This document shows, piece after piece, positions 15,683 to 23,448 of a DNA stretch of 31,899 nt. The notes below the pieces were generated by a model. That model saw only the letters and a list, made by a program, of their open reading frames with translations, had not been told where the DNA came from and did no database searches. The stretch lies in assembly GCA_910588225.1 (NCBI GenBank), contig CAJUQT010000046.1, forward strand, positions 1 to 31,899, given 5' to 3'. The first letter of the stretch is position 1. The number at the start of each line of letters is the position of its first letter. This DNA comes from an uncultured Acetatifactor sp. (GTDB taxonomy: Bacteria; Bacillota; Clostridia; Lachnospirales; Lachnospiraceae). The position numbers and the translations under genes were made by a program.

Positions 15683-16672
15683 TCAATGTTCCCGGCCTTT
15701 TCTCAATATCCTGGCGGCTATCCCGTTTACCAGCAGAATAAACCCAAACAGTACAAGACCAATGGTAAAAAGCATCTGTCTGTGCAATCCCTGGGCATAT
15801 CCCATCTCGCTGACTACCGCCGTTGTGAGAAAACGGACACTGTTGAACCAAAAAGGCGCATTCACACTTCCTCCGGATACCAGAGTGATAGCCATTGCCT
15901 CCCCCAGGGCCCTTCCCGTTCCCAGTACTACCGCCGTCAGAAGCCCCTGTCTTGCTGCCGGCAGAAGGCAACGAAAAATCGTCTGTATCCGGGATGCCCC
16001 CAGTGCCAGTGACGACGCCTTTATACCGGGATGCACCGCACGTATGGAAACCTCACTGATTCTGATTACCGTGGGCAGCATCATAACGGTCAGTACCAGA
16101 ACTGCAGACAGCAGATTTGCCCCTCCTGTAAATTGATGTGTTCCGGAATCGGCAAATACCCGCCGCTCCAGCCGGTACATCAGTGGATTCAACAGACAAA
16201 TGCCCAACAGGCCATAAATTACAGAGGGAATTCCCGCCAGAATCTCCACAGCATCTCTGACCAGCTCCGCTCTTCTCTGATCAGCCAGCTCTGCCAGATA
16301 TACCGCCGTCAGAATTCCCGCCGGCACACCGATCACGGCGGACGCAGCGGTCCCTGCCAGAGATGTCAATATAATATACAAAATGCCGAACTTCGGTTCT
16401 TCTGCCGTAGGTCTCCACTCCGTTCTCAGAAATATTTCTTTTATCCCCACCTGTCTGACAGCCGGTATCCCCTTCAGAATAATATAAAAACAGATGGCGG
16501 CAACTGCCAGAATGGCCAGTGCAGCACAGGACGTAAAAAACATTTCTGCAATCACCTCTGAGGTTTTATGAACAGCTGTCAGCCTTTGTGCATTATCCTT
16601 CTCCTGTCTGCCTTTATTCAAGGCTCCCGGATTATTTCCGGCATGTCCGGCATCTTTTGCAGTCAACGCCAT
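15683..16672 (-). CDS. pstC: Phosphate ABC transporter permease PstC with amidase-derived N-terminal extension
   Basis: The permease core (from about residue 44) has six helices, the DAVEILAGIPSVIYGLLGI segment and the coupling loop around ALGASRIQTIF. Residues 1-36 do not look like PstC. They are a near copy of the start of the amidase encoded at 17774-18307: both read DAGH, NPGA, GRQEKD and RL in register, and the amidase leader is copied too (16673-16733). From the ATG at 16672 the protein has 329 residues. An ATG at 16543 preceded by GAGGTGAT would give a 286-residue PstC without the extension. Whether the extension is translated cannot be settled from sequence; both starts look usable. 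Confidence 0.88.
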   Translation of the reverse strand: MALTAKDAGHAGNNPGALNKGRQEKDNAQRLTAVHKTSEVIAEMFFTSCAALAILAVAAICFYIILKGIPAVRQVGIKEIFLRTEWRPTAEEPKFGILYIILTSLAGTAASAVIGVPAGILTAVYLAELADQRRAELVRDAVEILAGIPSVIYGLLGICLLNPLMYRLERRVFADSGTHQFTGGANLLSAVLVLTVMMLPTVIRISEVSIRAVHPGIKASSLALGASRIQTIFRCLLPAARQGLLTAVVLGTGRALGEAMAITLVSGGSVNAPFWFNSVRFLTTAVVSEMGYAQGLHRQMLFTIGLVLFGFILLVNGIAARILRKGREH

Positions 16673-16733
16673 AAAATAAGGCCCTCCGCATACCTTTTTA
16701 CAGGATATGCGGAAAGCCTGACCATAGTTCCTG
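16567..16733 (-). repeat. Second copy of the amidase leader and first ~36 codons
   Basis: This segment is a diverged direct repeat of 18198-18368. In the 61-base leader only about four positions differ. In the coding part identity is lower, roughly three quarters or more by eye, with one codon lost. It joins in frame to pstC. The amidase motif DAGH and Glu24 survive, but the rest of the enzyme is absent, so it cannot be an active amidase. Confidence 0.85.
16686..16712 (-). promoter_or_regulatory. Leader hairpin before pstC (copy 2)
   Basis: On the minus strand CCGCATATC pairs with GGTATGCGG around a nine-base loop. The 3' arm runs into GGAGGG, so the stem partly covers the ribosome site of the ATG at 16672. 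The same hairpin is found before the amidase. Confidence 0.5.
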
Positions 16734-16823
16734 ACTTTTGCCTGTCATATTCTTTCTTCTCTTTCTCAGGAGGCAAACATCAGAAATCTTTTTCAGAAGG
16801 CTCGAAAATTCATTTTATGTACA

Positions 16824-17777
16824 TCAGCGTGACAGTGCAGTGGCCGGAACAAGCCCCACAGCCTCCGCAGCTCTGCGCCCTTCCTCACCGTATACATATG
16901 CAAACCAGAGCTGCACCAGCTGATTTTGTTCCGAAAGCTCTCCTCTTGTGGCCATCACAAAAGGCCTGTACAAAAGATAGCTGCCCGAATATACATTTTC
17001 AGCAGTTGGTTCCACCCCATCGAGTGTAAGCGGCACAATACCCCCAAGTGCAGTATGATTCATCACATCAAAGGATACATACCCCACTGCTCCCGGTGTC
17101 ACAGCAATTCTCGCCGCAACAGCCCCCGTACTGTCCAGTTCATTCCCGTAAGCACACTTCTCCTCCAGCTGCAATAATTTTTCGAAAGCACTTCTCGTGC
17201 CGGAGCCGGCTTCCCGTCCGATTACCACAATCGGCACATCCTTTCCGCCCAGCTGAGACCAGTTCCGCAGTCTTCCCGTATAAATGTCCGCAAGCTGCGC
17301 CTTTGTCAGCCCTGTCACAGGATTATCCGAATCCACACACACTGCCATCCCGTCCAGGCCGATAATGTTTTCCGCCGCCCCTGCCTCCTTCTCCGCATCC
17401 TTCAGATATCTGGATGAAATCCCGATATCCGCGCTGCCTTCCGTCAATGCCTGGATACCGGCTCCGGAACCGGTAAACTGAACGGATACACTTACCCCCG
17501 GGTATTCTTCCATAAATCCTTCCGCAAGCATATTCACAAGCTTCTCCATGGAAGAACTACCTGATATATGAAGCGAACCGGAAACCCGGGTCCGCACGTC
17601 ATCACTCCCATCCCTTTCTCCTGTATGCCCGCCGCAGCCTGCCGTAACTCCCAGCGCCAGAAGCAAAACCATCAAAAAAAGCTTTTTCCGAAAGCTGCCT
17701 TTTGTCTTAACCACATTATTTGGTCGAATTCTGCAATGTACCTGAAAGTCCTCCGCCCAAAAGGATTTCATGGTCAT
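16824..17777 (-). CDS. pstS: Phosphate ABC transporter substrate-binding lipoprotein PstS
   Basis: The 317-residue protein captures phosphate outside the cell and delivers it to PstCA. The lipobox is VTAGC (Cys near residue 48), after the hydrophobic KLFLMVLLLALG. Phosphate-site motifs are SGSSSM, FTGSGAGIQAL, SSRYL and REAGSGTRSAFE. The N-terminus before the signal sequence is about 30 residues long and unusual for a lipoprotein, so part may be untranslated. The ATG at 17777 overlaps the amidase stop (ATGA), and ATG 17771 has better ribosome-site spacing. The pst order is S-C-A-B, interrupted only by the amidase-like repeat. Confidence 0.9.
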   Translation of the reverse strand: MTMKSFWAEDFQVHCRIRPNNVVKTKGSFRKKLFLMVLLLALGVTAGCGGHTGERDGSDDVRTRVSGSLHISGSSSMEKLVNMLAEGFMEEYPGVSVSVQFTGSGAGIQALTEGSADIGISSRYLKDAEKEAGAAENIIGLDGMAVCVDSDNPVTGLTKAQLADIYTGRLRNWSQLGGKDVPIVVIGREAGSGTRSAFEKLLQLEEKCAYGNELDSTGAVAARIAVTPGAVGYVSFDVMNHTALGGIVPLTLDGVEPTAENVYSGSYLLYRPFVMATRGELSEQNQLVQLWFAYVYGEEGRRAAEAVGLVPATALSR

Positions 17778-18307
17778 GCACTCCAGACAGTGGCAAGAAT
17801 TCCTTCTGCAACAGCCCCGGCAATCTCCTGAAACCTTGTATCAAGCAGCTGATTGTCTGCATCTGAATTGATAAATCCCAGTTCCAGCAGTACCGCCGGC
17901 ATCTGTGTCTGGTTCAGCACTGCCAGATCGGTCCGCTCGTTCACTCCCTGATTCTCAAAGCCCACCTGTTCCAGCCGGGTATTGATATTCTCAGCCAGAC
18001 GTGCCGCCTCCCCGTAACGATTGCGCACAAGAGATTCCACACCGGTATACTGATTGGGATAAGGACTGGAATTTCGATGAATGGATACGAAATAATCCCC
18101 CTGTACCGCATTTCCTTCCTGCGCCTTCTGTGACGGTGACTCGTAGATATCCGACGTCCTTGTATAATATACGTCCACACCGTTATTCTCCAGAATCTGT
18201 CCCACCGCTGTCGCCAGCCTCAGTGCGTCATCCTTTTCCTGTCTGCCGTTATACACAGCTCCCGGATTCGCCCCGCCATGTCCGGCATCCATTACCACTA
18301 ACGCCAT
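17774..18307 (-). CDS. N-acetylmuramoyl-L-alanine amidase (Amidase_3)
   Basis: A 177-residue zinc amidase that cuts the lactyl-L-alanine bond of peptidoglycan. Zinc ligands are His10 (DAGHGG), Glu24 (GRQEKD) and His77 (SIHRNSS); the catalytic Glu142 is in LELGFI. The start at 18307 follows the conserved leader and begins MALVVMDAGH; a longer upstream frame lacks family sequence. There is no signal peptide, so it is either released by lysis or exported another way, or acts like an endolysin-type enzyme. It overlaps pstS by four bases and lies 64 bases after the class B sortase gene. Its leader and first codons are duplicated before pstC. Confidence 0.9.
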   Translation of the reverse strand: MALVVMDAGHGGANPGAVYNGRQEKDDALRLATAVGQILENNGVDVYYTRTSDIYESPSQKAQEGNAVQGDYFVSIHRNSSPYPNQYTGVESLVRNRYGEAARLAENINTRLEQVGFENQGVNERTDLAVLNQTQMPAVLLELGFINSDADNQLLDTRFQEIAGAVAEGILATVWSA

Positions 18308-18368
18308 AAAATAAGGCCCTCCGCATACCTTTTTATAAGATATGCGGAAAGCCTGACTATGGTTCCTG
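18198..18368 (-). repeat. Original copy of the amidase leader and N-terminal codons
   Basis: This is the copy attached to the complete amidase gene; the partner is at 16567-16733. The leader part lies between the srtB stop and the amidase ATG. The homology breaks a few bases from the sortase stop codon, so one duplication end lies at the gene border. Confidence 0.85.
18321..18347 (-). promoter_or_regulatory. Leader hairpin before the amidase gene (copy 1)
   Basis: CCGCATATC and GGTATGCGG pair around TTATAAAAA on the minus strand. GGAGGG follows directly and is ten or so bases from the ATG. The two copies differ only in the loop and base 8 of the arm, so pairing is kept. Confidence 0.5.
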
Positions 18369-18371
18369 GTT

Positions 18372-19271
18372 TTAAGAATCTTCCTGCCTCTCCACCGGCA
18401 CCAGCACCCCATGCAGCACATACCGCGCCTCCTCAAAGCTGTAGGCACAGGTGGACAGCACCACATATCCCGCCCGGGCCGCCGTCTCCGGTTCTGCCCC
18501 CGGAGACCCCACAGTTGTTACCTGCCTCCCTGCCTCCCCGGCCGCTTCCACTTGAAAATCCGACTTCTCTGCACACGCTTTCAGATACGCCTCCAGTTCT
18601 CCGCAGCTGTCCGTAAATATCGTATAAGTCTCCGAATCCGCAGCTGTGGTATACCCTGCAAACAGCACAATCCGGTAATCCCCCTCCGGCGTCAGCAGCC
18701 ACATTTCCGGATGTTCCTCATAGAATTCCTGGTCCGACCACTTCTCCAGACAGGCAAACATACTTCCGTTCTTCATGTGATGACCGTAAAGGATGGAGTT
18801 GGCATCCGCAAAGCCGCTTTCGTTTGCCGCATCCAGAAAAATGGCTCCGGAGGAGCTGGCTTTTCCGTCATAGCTGTGATCCAGATAAAAACTGTTGTCC
18901 TCCCCCTTCACCACAGGATAGTTAATGGGAGTTCCCTCACAGTACAGCCACCCCTCTATGTCTTCGTTCTCCTCCCTCAGAGCTGCAAAGTCCACAACAA
19001 GCGGGGCTCTTTCCTTCCCCGCTTCGCCTTCTCTGTATGGTTGTATCCCTCCGGAAAGTCCTCCCTCCTCCGGAGCGTTTCCGGTTCTCTCTGTCCCCTC
19101 TCCTTCTGCTTCCCCGCTTTCCTCCCGGAAGGAGACATAGCTGTCCTGTGCTTCCTGATAGAGCGCACGGTCCCTGTATCTCTCATAAAGGATGCTTCCC
19201 GCCGTGGCCGCAGAGAAGACAAAGAGAACAAATGCCGCCGCGGTCACCGCCCGTCTGATTCCTTTTCCCAT
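18372..19271 (-). CDS. srtB: Class B sortase
   Basis: A 299-residue sortase. One N-terminal membrane helix (about 7-28) is followed by an acidic, Gly/Glu-rich linker (50-90) longer than usual. The catalytic domain runs from about 90 to 295, with GWLYCEGTPINYPV, the catalytic His164 in YGHHM, Cys275 in LSTC and Arg283. The helix-rich insert between the His and Cys motifs and YGHHM fit class B. It should attach proteins to peptidoglycan by a C-terminal sorting motif. Likely substrates are the two surface proteins directly upstream (19386-21295), whose motifs are not LPXTG. AGGGAGGCATGT precedes the ATG. Confidence 0.88.
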   Translation of the reverse strand: MGKGIRRAVTAAAFVLFVFSAATAGSILYERYRDRALYQEAQDSYVSFREESGEAEGEGTERTGNAPEEGGLSGGIQPYREGEAGKERAPLVVDFAALREENEDIEGWLYCEGTPINYPVVKGEDNSFYLDHSYDGKASSSGAIFLDAANESGFADANSILYGHHMKNGSMFACLEKWSDQEFYEEHPEMWLLTPEGDYRIVLFAGYTTAADSETYTIFTDSCGELEAYLKACAEKSDFQVEAAGEAGRQVTTVGSPGAEPETAARAGYVVLSTCAYSFEEARYVLHGVLVPVERQEDS

Positions 19272-19385
19272 ACATGCCTCCCTGTGCTGTCTCCTTCTGA
19301 AAGTCTGCGGCTGCGGACAGTGGCCGACAGATCCCGCCGGCCGCCTCCGTTCTGTGCAGCTTCTCTTCCGGACAGCCCGTGCCGG

Positions 19386-20480
19386 TCACAGTCTGTCGTC
19401 TTCCGCTTTCTCTTTTTTCCTCCGCACCAGCATAAACCACAGGACAGCTCCCAGAGCCACAGCGCCTGCAGCTGCTATGCACAGGGATCCCCACACAGGA
19501 AATCTGAAAGAATGATCCTGCTTTTCATCCATTCCCGCCAGAGGCACCTCCCCTTCATCCAGGTCCACTACATCCTGCGGCACCTCCGGGTTCTCTCCAC
19601 CGGGATTCTGATCCGGATCCTGAAGTTCCCCGCCTGCATTACTCGGGGGCTGTACGCCTTCCTGCTCTCCTCCCGGCGTCTGCGGGGTTCCTCCCTGGCC
19701 GCCCGGCGTTACCACCGTGGTCCCGGGGGCTCCGTTTCCTGCCCCCGCTGCGGGTATCTCATTTCCCGCTCCTGCACCGGTTCCTGTGCCTTCTGTACCT
19801 GTTCCCGGCGTGCCTGTGCCACCTCCGGTCTCCCCGCCTTCATTTCCCCCTGCAGGTGCTGCCGGCCGCCTTCGGTAGGTGAAGGTAAACACATTTTCCG
19901 CCTCGTTTTTGGAAAGCGTTTTCGTCAGGTTGTAGGCCTGGGGCTGATATCCTTCCACATATAAAAATGCTATCACGGGCTTATCGCCCACATTTCCATA
20001 GTAAGTCCTGCCGGGGGCAAGTGCATTCCCGTTTTCGTCCTGGTAGTTCACCACATAGGAAGTCAGATCTCCTTTAATTCCGTATGCCACCACATAGTCC
20101 CTGTCTCCCTCCACCTGGAAGGCCGAGGTGTCCACTGTGCTGTTGTCCCTGCCGCTGACACGGATGCCTTTTACATAGTAGCGGCTTCCCTCCTCCAGCT
20201 TCACCGCTCCCTCATACGCCGCATCAAAGCTTACAATGTCCCCGGCCTTCAGGCCGCTGACACGGATTACGTCTCCTTCTCCTGTAATCTCCCAGGAAGA
20301 GCCTGAGCTGCTGTTGTCCACTGTCACCTGCTCCGTCCCCTGAAAGCTTCCATGGTTGCCCGGGTAAAAGGTGGCCGTATAGGTGTATTCCTCCGCACGG
20401 CATTCCGTCTTCCCAAAAACAAAAGCCGCACAGCACATTACCGCTCCCGCCAGAAGCTTCCAGATTCTGCTTCCGCTCAT
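19386..20480 (-). CDS. Surface protein with MucBP-like region and VPLAG-type C-terminus
   Basis: A 364-residue protein. Residues 1-29 are a signal peptide ending near CRAEE. Beta-rich sequence runs to about 155, and a MucBP-like unit with VNYQDENGNAL and TYYGNVGDKPV follows at about 160-210. A Gly/Thr/Pro/Glu low-complexity stalk covers about 215-310. The C-terminus has VPLAGMDE, a hydrophobic helix and RRKKEK, a sorting-signal layout with a non-LPXTG motif. The ATG at 20480 has GGAGG seven bases upstream and overlaps the previous stop (ATGA). It is probably displayed by the class B sortase next door. The ligand is unknown; MucBP-like units can bind mucins. Confidence 0.75.
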   Translation of the reverse strand: MSGSRIWKLLAGAVMCCAAFVFGKTECRAEEYTYTATFYPGNHGSFQGTEQVTVDNSSSGSSWEITGEGDVIRVSGLKAGDIVSFDAAYEGAVKLEEGSRYYVKGIRVSGRDNSTVDTSAFQVEGDRDYVVAYGIKGDLTSYVVNYQDENGNALAPGRTYYGNVGDKPVIAFLYVEGYQPQAYNLTKTLSKNEAENVFTFTYRRRPAAPAGGNEGGETGGGTGTPGTGTEGTGTGAGAGNEIPAAGAGNGAPGTTVVTPGGQGGTPQTPGGEQEGVQPPSNAGGELQDPDQNPGGENPEVPQDVVDLDEGEVPLAGMDEKQDHSFRFPVWGSLCIAAAGAVALGAVLWFMLVRRKKEKAEDDRL

Positions 20481-21295
20481 GCCGCTTCCTCCTTTCTGTC
20501 CTTCTTCATGCCGAGCAATGCCATCACCAGCAGCACTGCCCCGCTGGCAAAAGCCAGGGCCGACCACAGAGCCAGGTTGCTGTAATCTCCCGTCTTCACC
20601 CCTCCTGTTGTGTAGGAATGGCTTCCGCCACTTCCGGTTCCTGTACTGTCACCGCTATTTCCGCCGTTTTCACCCTCGTTTCCATCATTTCCGCCATCAT
20701 TTCCGTTATCAGCCACTGTATTCAGAGTGTCCACCGCAAAGTTCATCCGCAGGTCCGCCAGAGTGTTCTGGTAGGCGTTTCCCTGGGTCTCTCCGTCCAG
20801 GGCCACCATCAGGGTCACTTTCCCCTTTTCCCCGGCAGAAAGGGTGTCCAGAAGAAAATATTCGTCCAGGCTCTCCGCCGCTTCATGGAGGCCCAGACCG
20901 GCTGCGGCGCTCTTTCCTTCCCCTCCTATGGCTTCACTCTCATACAGAGTGGTCATCGTTCCGTTTCCCTCCGTGTAGGTCAGTCGATAGGTATAGGCGC
21001 CTCCTCTGGCTTCCGACGAACTGTCCTCCAGGCTGGCAAGCACCCGATTTGTCATATACCACTCCGAGCTCCCGCCGCTTTTATTCTCCAGCTCCAGGCT
21101 GATGGTTACGCTGTCCCCGGGCTGCAGGGCGTACACTGCCTCCGACAGGTCCGCAGAAGTAAAGTTGCTCACCATCTCTTTGCCGGTGAACTCCACCTTC
21201 CAGTCACCTCCCTGATAGTCTTCCGCCTCCGCTGTCAGGCGGCTTCCCCCAAGCAGAAGCACACCCAGAGCAGCACATATCAATTTCCTCTTCAT
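20477..21295 (-). CDS. Surface protein with VKTGD-type C-terminal anchor
   Basis: A 272-residue protein with a signal peptide (about 1-22, ending TAEAED). A beta-rich domain (25-195) contains LQPGDSVTISLELENKS, typical of SipW/TasA-neighbour or DUF11-like stalk proteins. An Asn/Gly/Asp-rich linker follows (about 200-225), then GGVKTGDYS, a membrane helix (about 242-262) and a KKDRKEE tail. VKTGD in front of a helix is a variant sorting motif seen in Clostridia. The start at 21295 follows AGGAGGAAAA. It follows a repeat array and overlaps the next surface protein by four bases, so both are probably anchored by the class B sortase. Confidence 0.72.
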   Translation of the reverse strand: MKRKLICAALGVLLLGGSRLTAEAEDYQGGDWKVEFTGKEMVSNFTSADLSEAVYALQPGDSVTISLELENKSGGSSEWYMTNRVLASLEDSSSEARGGAYTYRLTYTEGNGTMTTLYESEAIGGEGKSAAAGLGLHEAAESLDEYFLLDTLSAGEKGKVTLMVALDGETQGNAYQNTLADLRMNFAVDTLNTVADNGNDGGNDGNEGENGGNSGDSTGTGSGGSHSYTTGGVKTGDYSNLALWSALAFASGAVLLVMALLGMKKDRKEEAA

Positions 21296-21305
21296 ATTTT
21301 TCCTC

Positions 21306-21552
21306 CTGATTCCAGTACCGTAACCTCCCCTCCTGGCACCCCTCTTACAAAAGATTTCCAGGCAAATACATCCTGTAAATCTTTTGTGTGCCACTTCGGT
21401 ACGGTTACTGTTTAGAGTTCCGCTCATTTCCCTCCGGACCCCTCTCAGCCAGAAAATTCCCGGCCAAGTGCAGCCCGTTAATTTTCTGCGGGTCCGTTCG
21501 CGAATTTCGCTGTTTAGAGTTCCGCTGATTCCCGGTTACTGATTAGAGTTCT
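21306..21552. repeat. Second array of direct repeats alternating with palindromes
   Basis: Plus-strand copies of CTGTTTAGAGTTCC lie at 21408-21421 and 21510-21523, with variants at 21306-21319 (CTGATTCCAGTACC) and 21539-21552 (CTGATTAGAGTTCT). Two 88-base palindromic units fill the gaps at 21320-21407 and 21422-21509. The first has ACAAAAGATTT against AAATCTTTTGT inside, the second AGAAAATT against AATTTTCT inside and CGGACCC against GGGTCCG outside. A third gap is only 15 bases. The last repeat lies in the 3' end of the SipW gene and encodes its final residues. The array matches the design at 10116-10300, 11 kb away. Confidence 0.75.
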
Positions 21553-22063
21553 GCCGTCTCCGGTTTTCCAGAAAAGAGGCCAGCACCTGCAGCACCACCG
21601 CCAGGCCCACCCCGCAGCCTGCCAGACTTTTCCCTGCCGGGCTGGTGAATACAGAGGCTATCTTCCCCGCCTCCGATATGGAGCGTTCCACTTTTCCAAG
21701 GTAATGTCCGTAGGGCACAGGGTTCATATCCGGGCTTTCGTTGGCATCTCCTTTGGTCACGATCTCCCCCATCACCACCCGGTTTTCCACCACTCTGTGG
21801 GTGATAATGGATGCGGCGCCTGCTCCCCCATAAAAGGCGATCACGTCCCCCTCTGCCGCTTCCTCCGGCTTTCCCTCTTTGATATACACCAGGCTTCCTG
21901 TGGGAATGGCCGGCTCCATGCTTCCGCTGACCACTGTGTAAATCTGATATCCAAACACTCTGGGCAAAGTCAGGGGCAGGCATGCCGCCAGTAAGAGCAG
22001 CAGCACAAGAATGCTCACGGCACGCAGGATGGCTGCCACAGGACTTTTCTTCCGCCCGCTCAT
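21536..22063 (-). CDS. sipW: SipW-type signal peptidase I
   Basis: A 175-residue signal peptidase of the archaeal/ER type. There is an N-terminal helix (about 10-30), the catalytic Ser in VVSGSMEPAIPTGS, the His in ITHRVV replacing the bacterial Lys, and the Asp-containing GDANESPDMNPV. A second membrane helix lies near the C-terminus (about 143-165). SipW enzymes remove signal peptides from TasA/CalY-like fibre proteins. The two genes directly upstream encode such proteins, and it overlaps the nearer by four bases. The extreme C-terminus (NSNQ) is encoded by a copy of the intergenic repeat, so the original 3' end may have been altered. Confidence 0.9.
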   Translation of the reverse strand: MSGRKKSPVAAILRAVSILVLLLLLAACLPLTLPRVFGYQIYTVVSGSMEPAIPTGSLVYIKEGKPEEAAEGDVIAFYGGAGAASIITHRVVENRVVMGEIVTKGDANESPDMNPVPYGHYLGKVERSISEAGKIASVFTSPAGKSLAGCGVGLAVVLQVLASFLENRRRQNSNQ

Positions 22064-22812
22064 CTTATATTCAGCGTCCCGTCCGCTCCCACCGTCACGT
22101 CCACGCCCCAGGCACTCTTAATGGCTTCTTCGGCATTGTGGGTCTGGACCGCATCTACTTCCGCTTCCACACTCATATAGTATCCGTCATGAAGGTACAC
22201 CGTCCGGATGGTCTTCCCCTCCGCAGTCTCCTCCACAATCTCTTCCCGCACTTCTCTGTAAATGTCATTGGAAATCCGCACTGCTTCGCACAGGGCAGGC
22301 GTATCCGCCTGGGAGGCCAGCGGCTTCGTATAGTACAGCACCGTCCGCTCCGGAGTGGAGGCTTTCTCATCTACCACCCAGCCTGACCCTTCCGTCAGCT
22401 GAAATTCAATCAGTTCCGGGGACAGGCTGGTCACTTTCCCGCCTGCACTATCCTGCCAGCTTCTATATAACAGCACTCTCACATAGCTGTCTATGGCTCC
22501 GCTGTTGGTAACGCTTAAAGCTTCCGGATAAGTTTTCCCCGGTATCAGCCGCTCTCCTGCCGGGATCAGGTCCGTTAACAGCTCCCCGCTTCCGGAGTCG
22601 CTCCAGTCATCCTTCAGATAATTCCGGTAGCTCACCGGCTTTCCGTTCTCCGCAAGGGTCACACCGATACTGGACACTGTCACTTCCATGGCATAGTTTT
22701 CACTGTAATAGGTCAGGGCCGCCCTGGCGCTTCCCACTGTGCTTGCAAGCAGCAGAAGCACTGATACACACAGGAGCAGCACAGGGATTTTGATATTTCT
22801 TTTCTTTTTCAT
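22060..22812 (-). CDS. SipW-dependent TasA/CalY-like secreted protein (250 aa)
   Basis: A KKKRNIKIP n-region and hydrophobic core end in STVGSARAALTYYSENY, a SipW-type signal peptide in which cleavage is followed by an aromatic, Tyr/Ser-rich start. The rest is beta-rich with VTNSGAIDSYVRV, the phrase common to TasA/CalY-like and 'camelysin' proteins. No C-terminal anchor or membrane helix is present, so the protein is released or built into a fibre. It ends with VDVTVGADGTLNI. It overlaps its neighbour genes by four bases on each side. Whether it is a structural or cap subunit is not known. Confidence 0.75.
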   Translation of the reverse strand: MKKKRNIKIPVLLLCVSVLLLLASTVGSARAALTYYSENYAMEVTVSSIGVTLAENGKPVSYRNYLKDDWSDSGSGELLTDLIPAGERLIPGKTYPEALSVTNSGAIDSYVRVLLYRSWQDSAGGKVTSLSPELIEFQLTEGSGWVVDEKASTPERTVLYYTKPLASQADTPALCEAVRISNDIYREVREEIVEETAEGKTIRTVYLHDGYYMSVEAEVDAVQTHNAEEAIKSAWGVDVTVGADGTLNIR

Positions 22813-23426
22813 TCTGTCCCCTCCTTTGTGCCGTCTCCTGCGCCGCTTCCGGTATCTCCACTGGTTCCTTCCACGGCTTCCCCGCCGGGAACGGCTGCAC
22901 GGTCTGCGCCTTCTGCCTTCATAGTCCAGTCCGCATAGGGAGTTCCCGCTTCGTCATAGAGCACCGGCGTATACTCCTGTACCACAATCACATTAAATTC
23001 TTCCTGGCTTCCGTTCTCCGTATCCTGATTTATCAACGCCCGGTCCAGCACCGCCAGAAGTTCCGCCGTCCGCTCTCCGGAATCCAGCACACTGTCATAG
23101 TACCAATATCCGTCCTCCTTAAGGGCCCAGCTTCCTTCCCCCTCGGAAGTGTAGCTTAAGTATTTCTGATATTTTTCGCCGGCCAGCACCCTTACCCGCA
23201 CAAAGCATTGGCTGTTTCCAGTATTTTCAATGGAAATGTGTTTTGTCCAGTCCTTTACCTCATCTCCTGTCTCCGTCTCCGTAAAATTCAGGTCAACCTG
23301 TACTCTCCCGGAGGCCGACGCACAGGTGGTAAAATAGGCAAGGGCCTCTCCCACGCACATTCCTCCTGTCAGCACCAGAACCAGGGCGGCCGGAAGAAGG
23401 ACTGCCAATCCTTTTTTCTTTTTCAT
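22809..23426 (-). CDS. SipW-dependent TasA/CalY-like secreted protein (205 aa)
   Basis: The signal region ends GEALAYFTTCASASGRV, close to the A-x-A-Y-F-T pattern of SipW-processed TasA/CalY family proteins. The mature part contains ISIENTGNSQCFVRVRV, again like the family, and a Trp/Tyr-rich middle. It closes with a Gly/Thr/Glu-rich tail and no anchor. The ribosome site GGAGG is eight bases from the ATG at 23426. Likely a fibre or accessory subunit matured by the signal peptidase two genes downstream. Confidence 0.75.
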   Translation of the reverse strand: MKKKKGLAVLLPAALVLVLTGGMCVGEALAYFTTCASASGRVQVDLNFTETETGDEVKDWTKHISIENTGNSQCFVRVRVLAGEKYQKYLSYTSEGEGSWALKEDGYWYYDSVLDSGERTAELLAVLDRALINQDTENGSQEEFNVIVVQEYTPVLYDEAGTPYADWTMKAEGADRAAVPGGEAVEGTSGDTGSGAGDGTKEGTE

Positions 23427-23448
23427 CTGTCTGCACCTCCTGTCTGCT

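Noticed and set aside
18308..18466. Longer amidase start at 18466
   Set aside because: The extra residues are Cys/Pro/Arg-rich read-through of the sortase end, and the conserved leader with its ribosome site points to the ATG at 18307.
18411..19964. 517-residue plus-strand ORF opposite the class B sortase and surface gene
   Set aside because: It is a shadow frame: Ser/Arg/Cys/His-rich, without domain features, opposite clearly coding genes with good ribosome sites.
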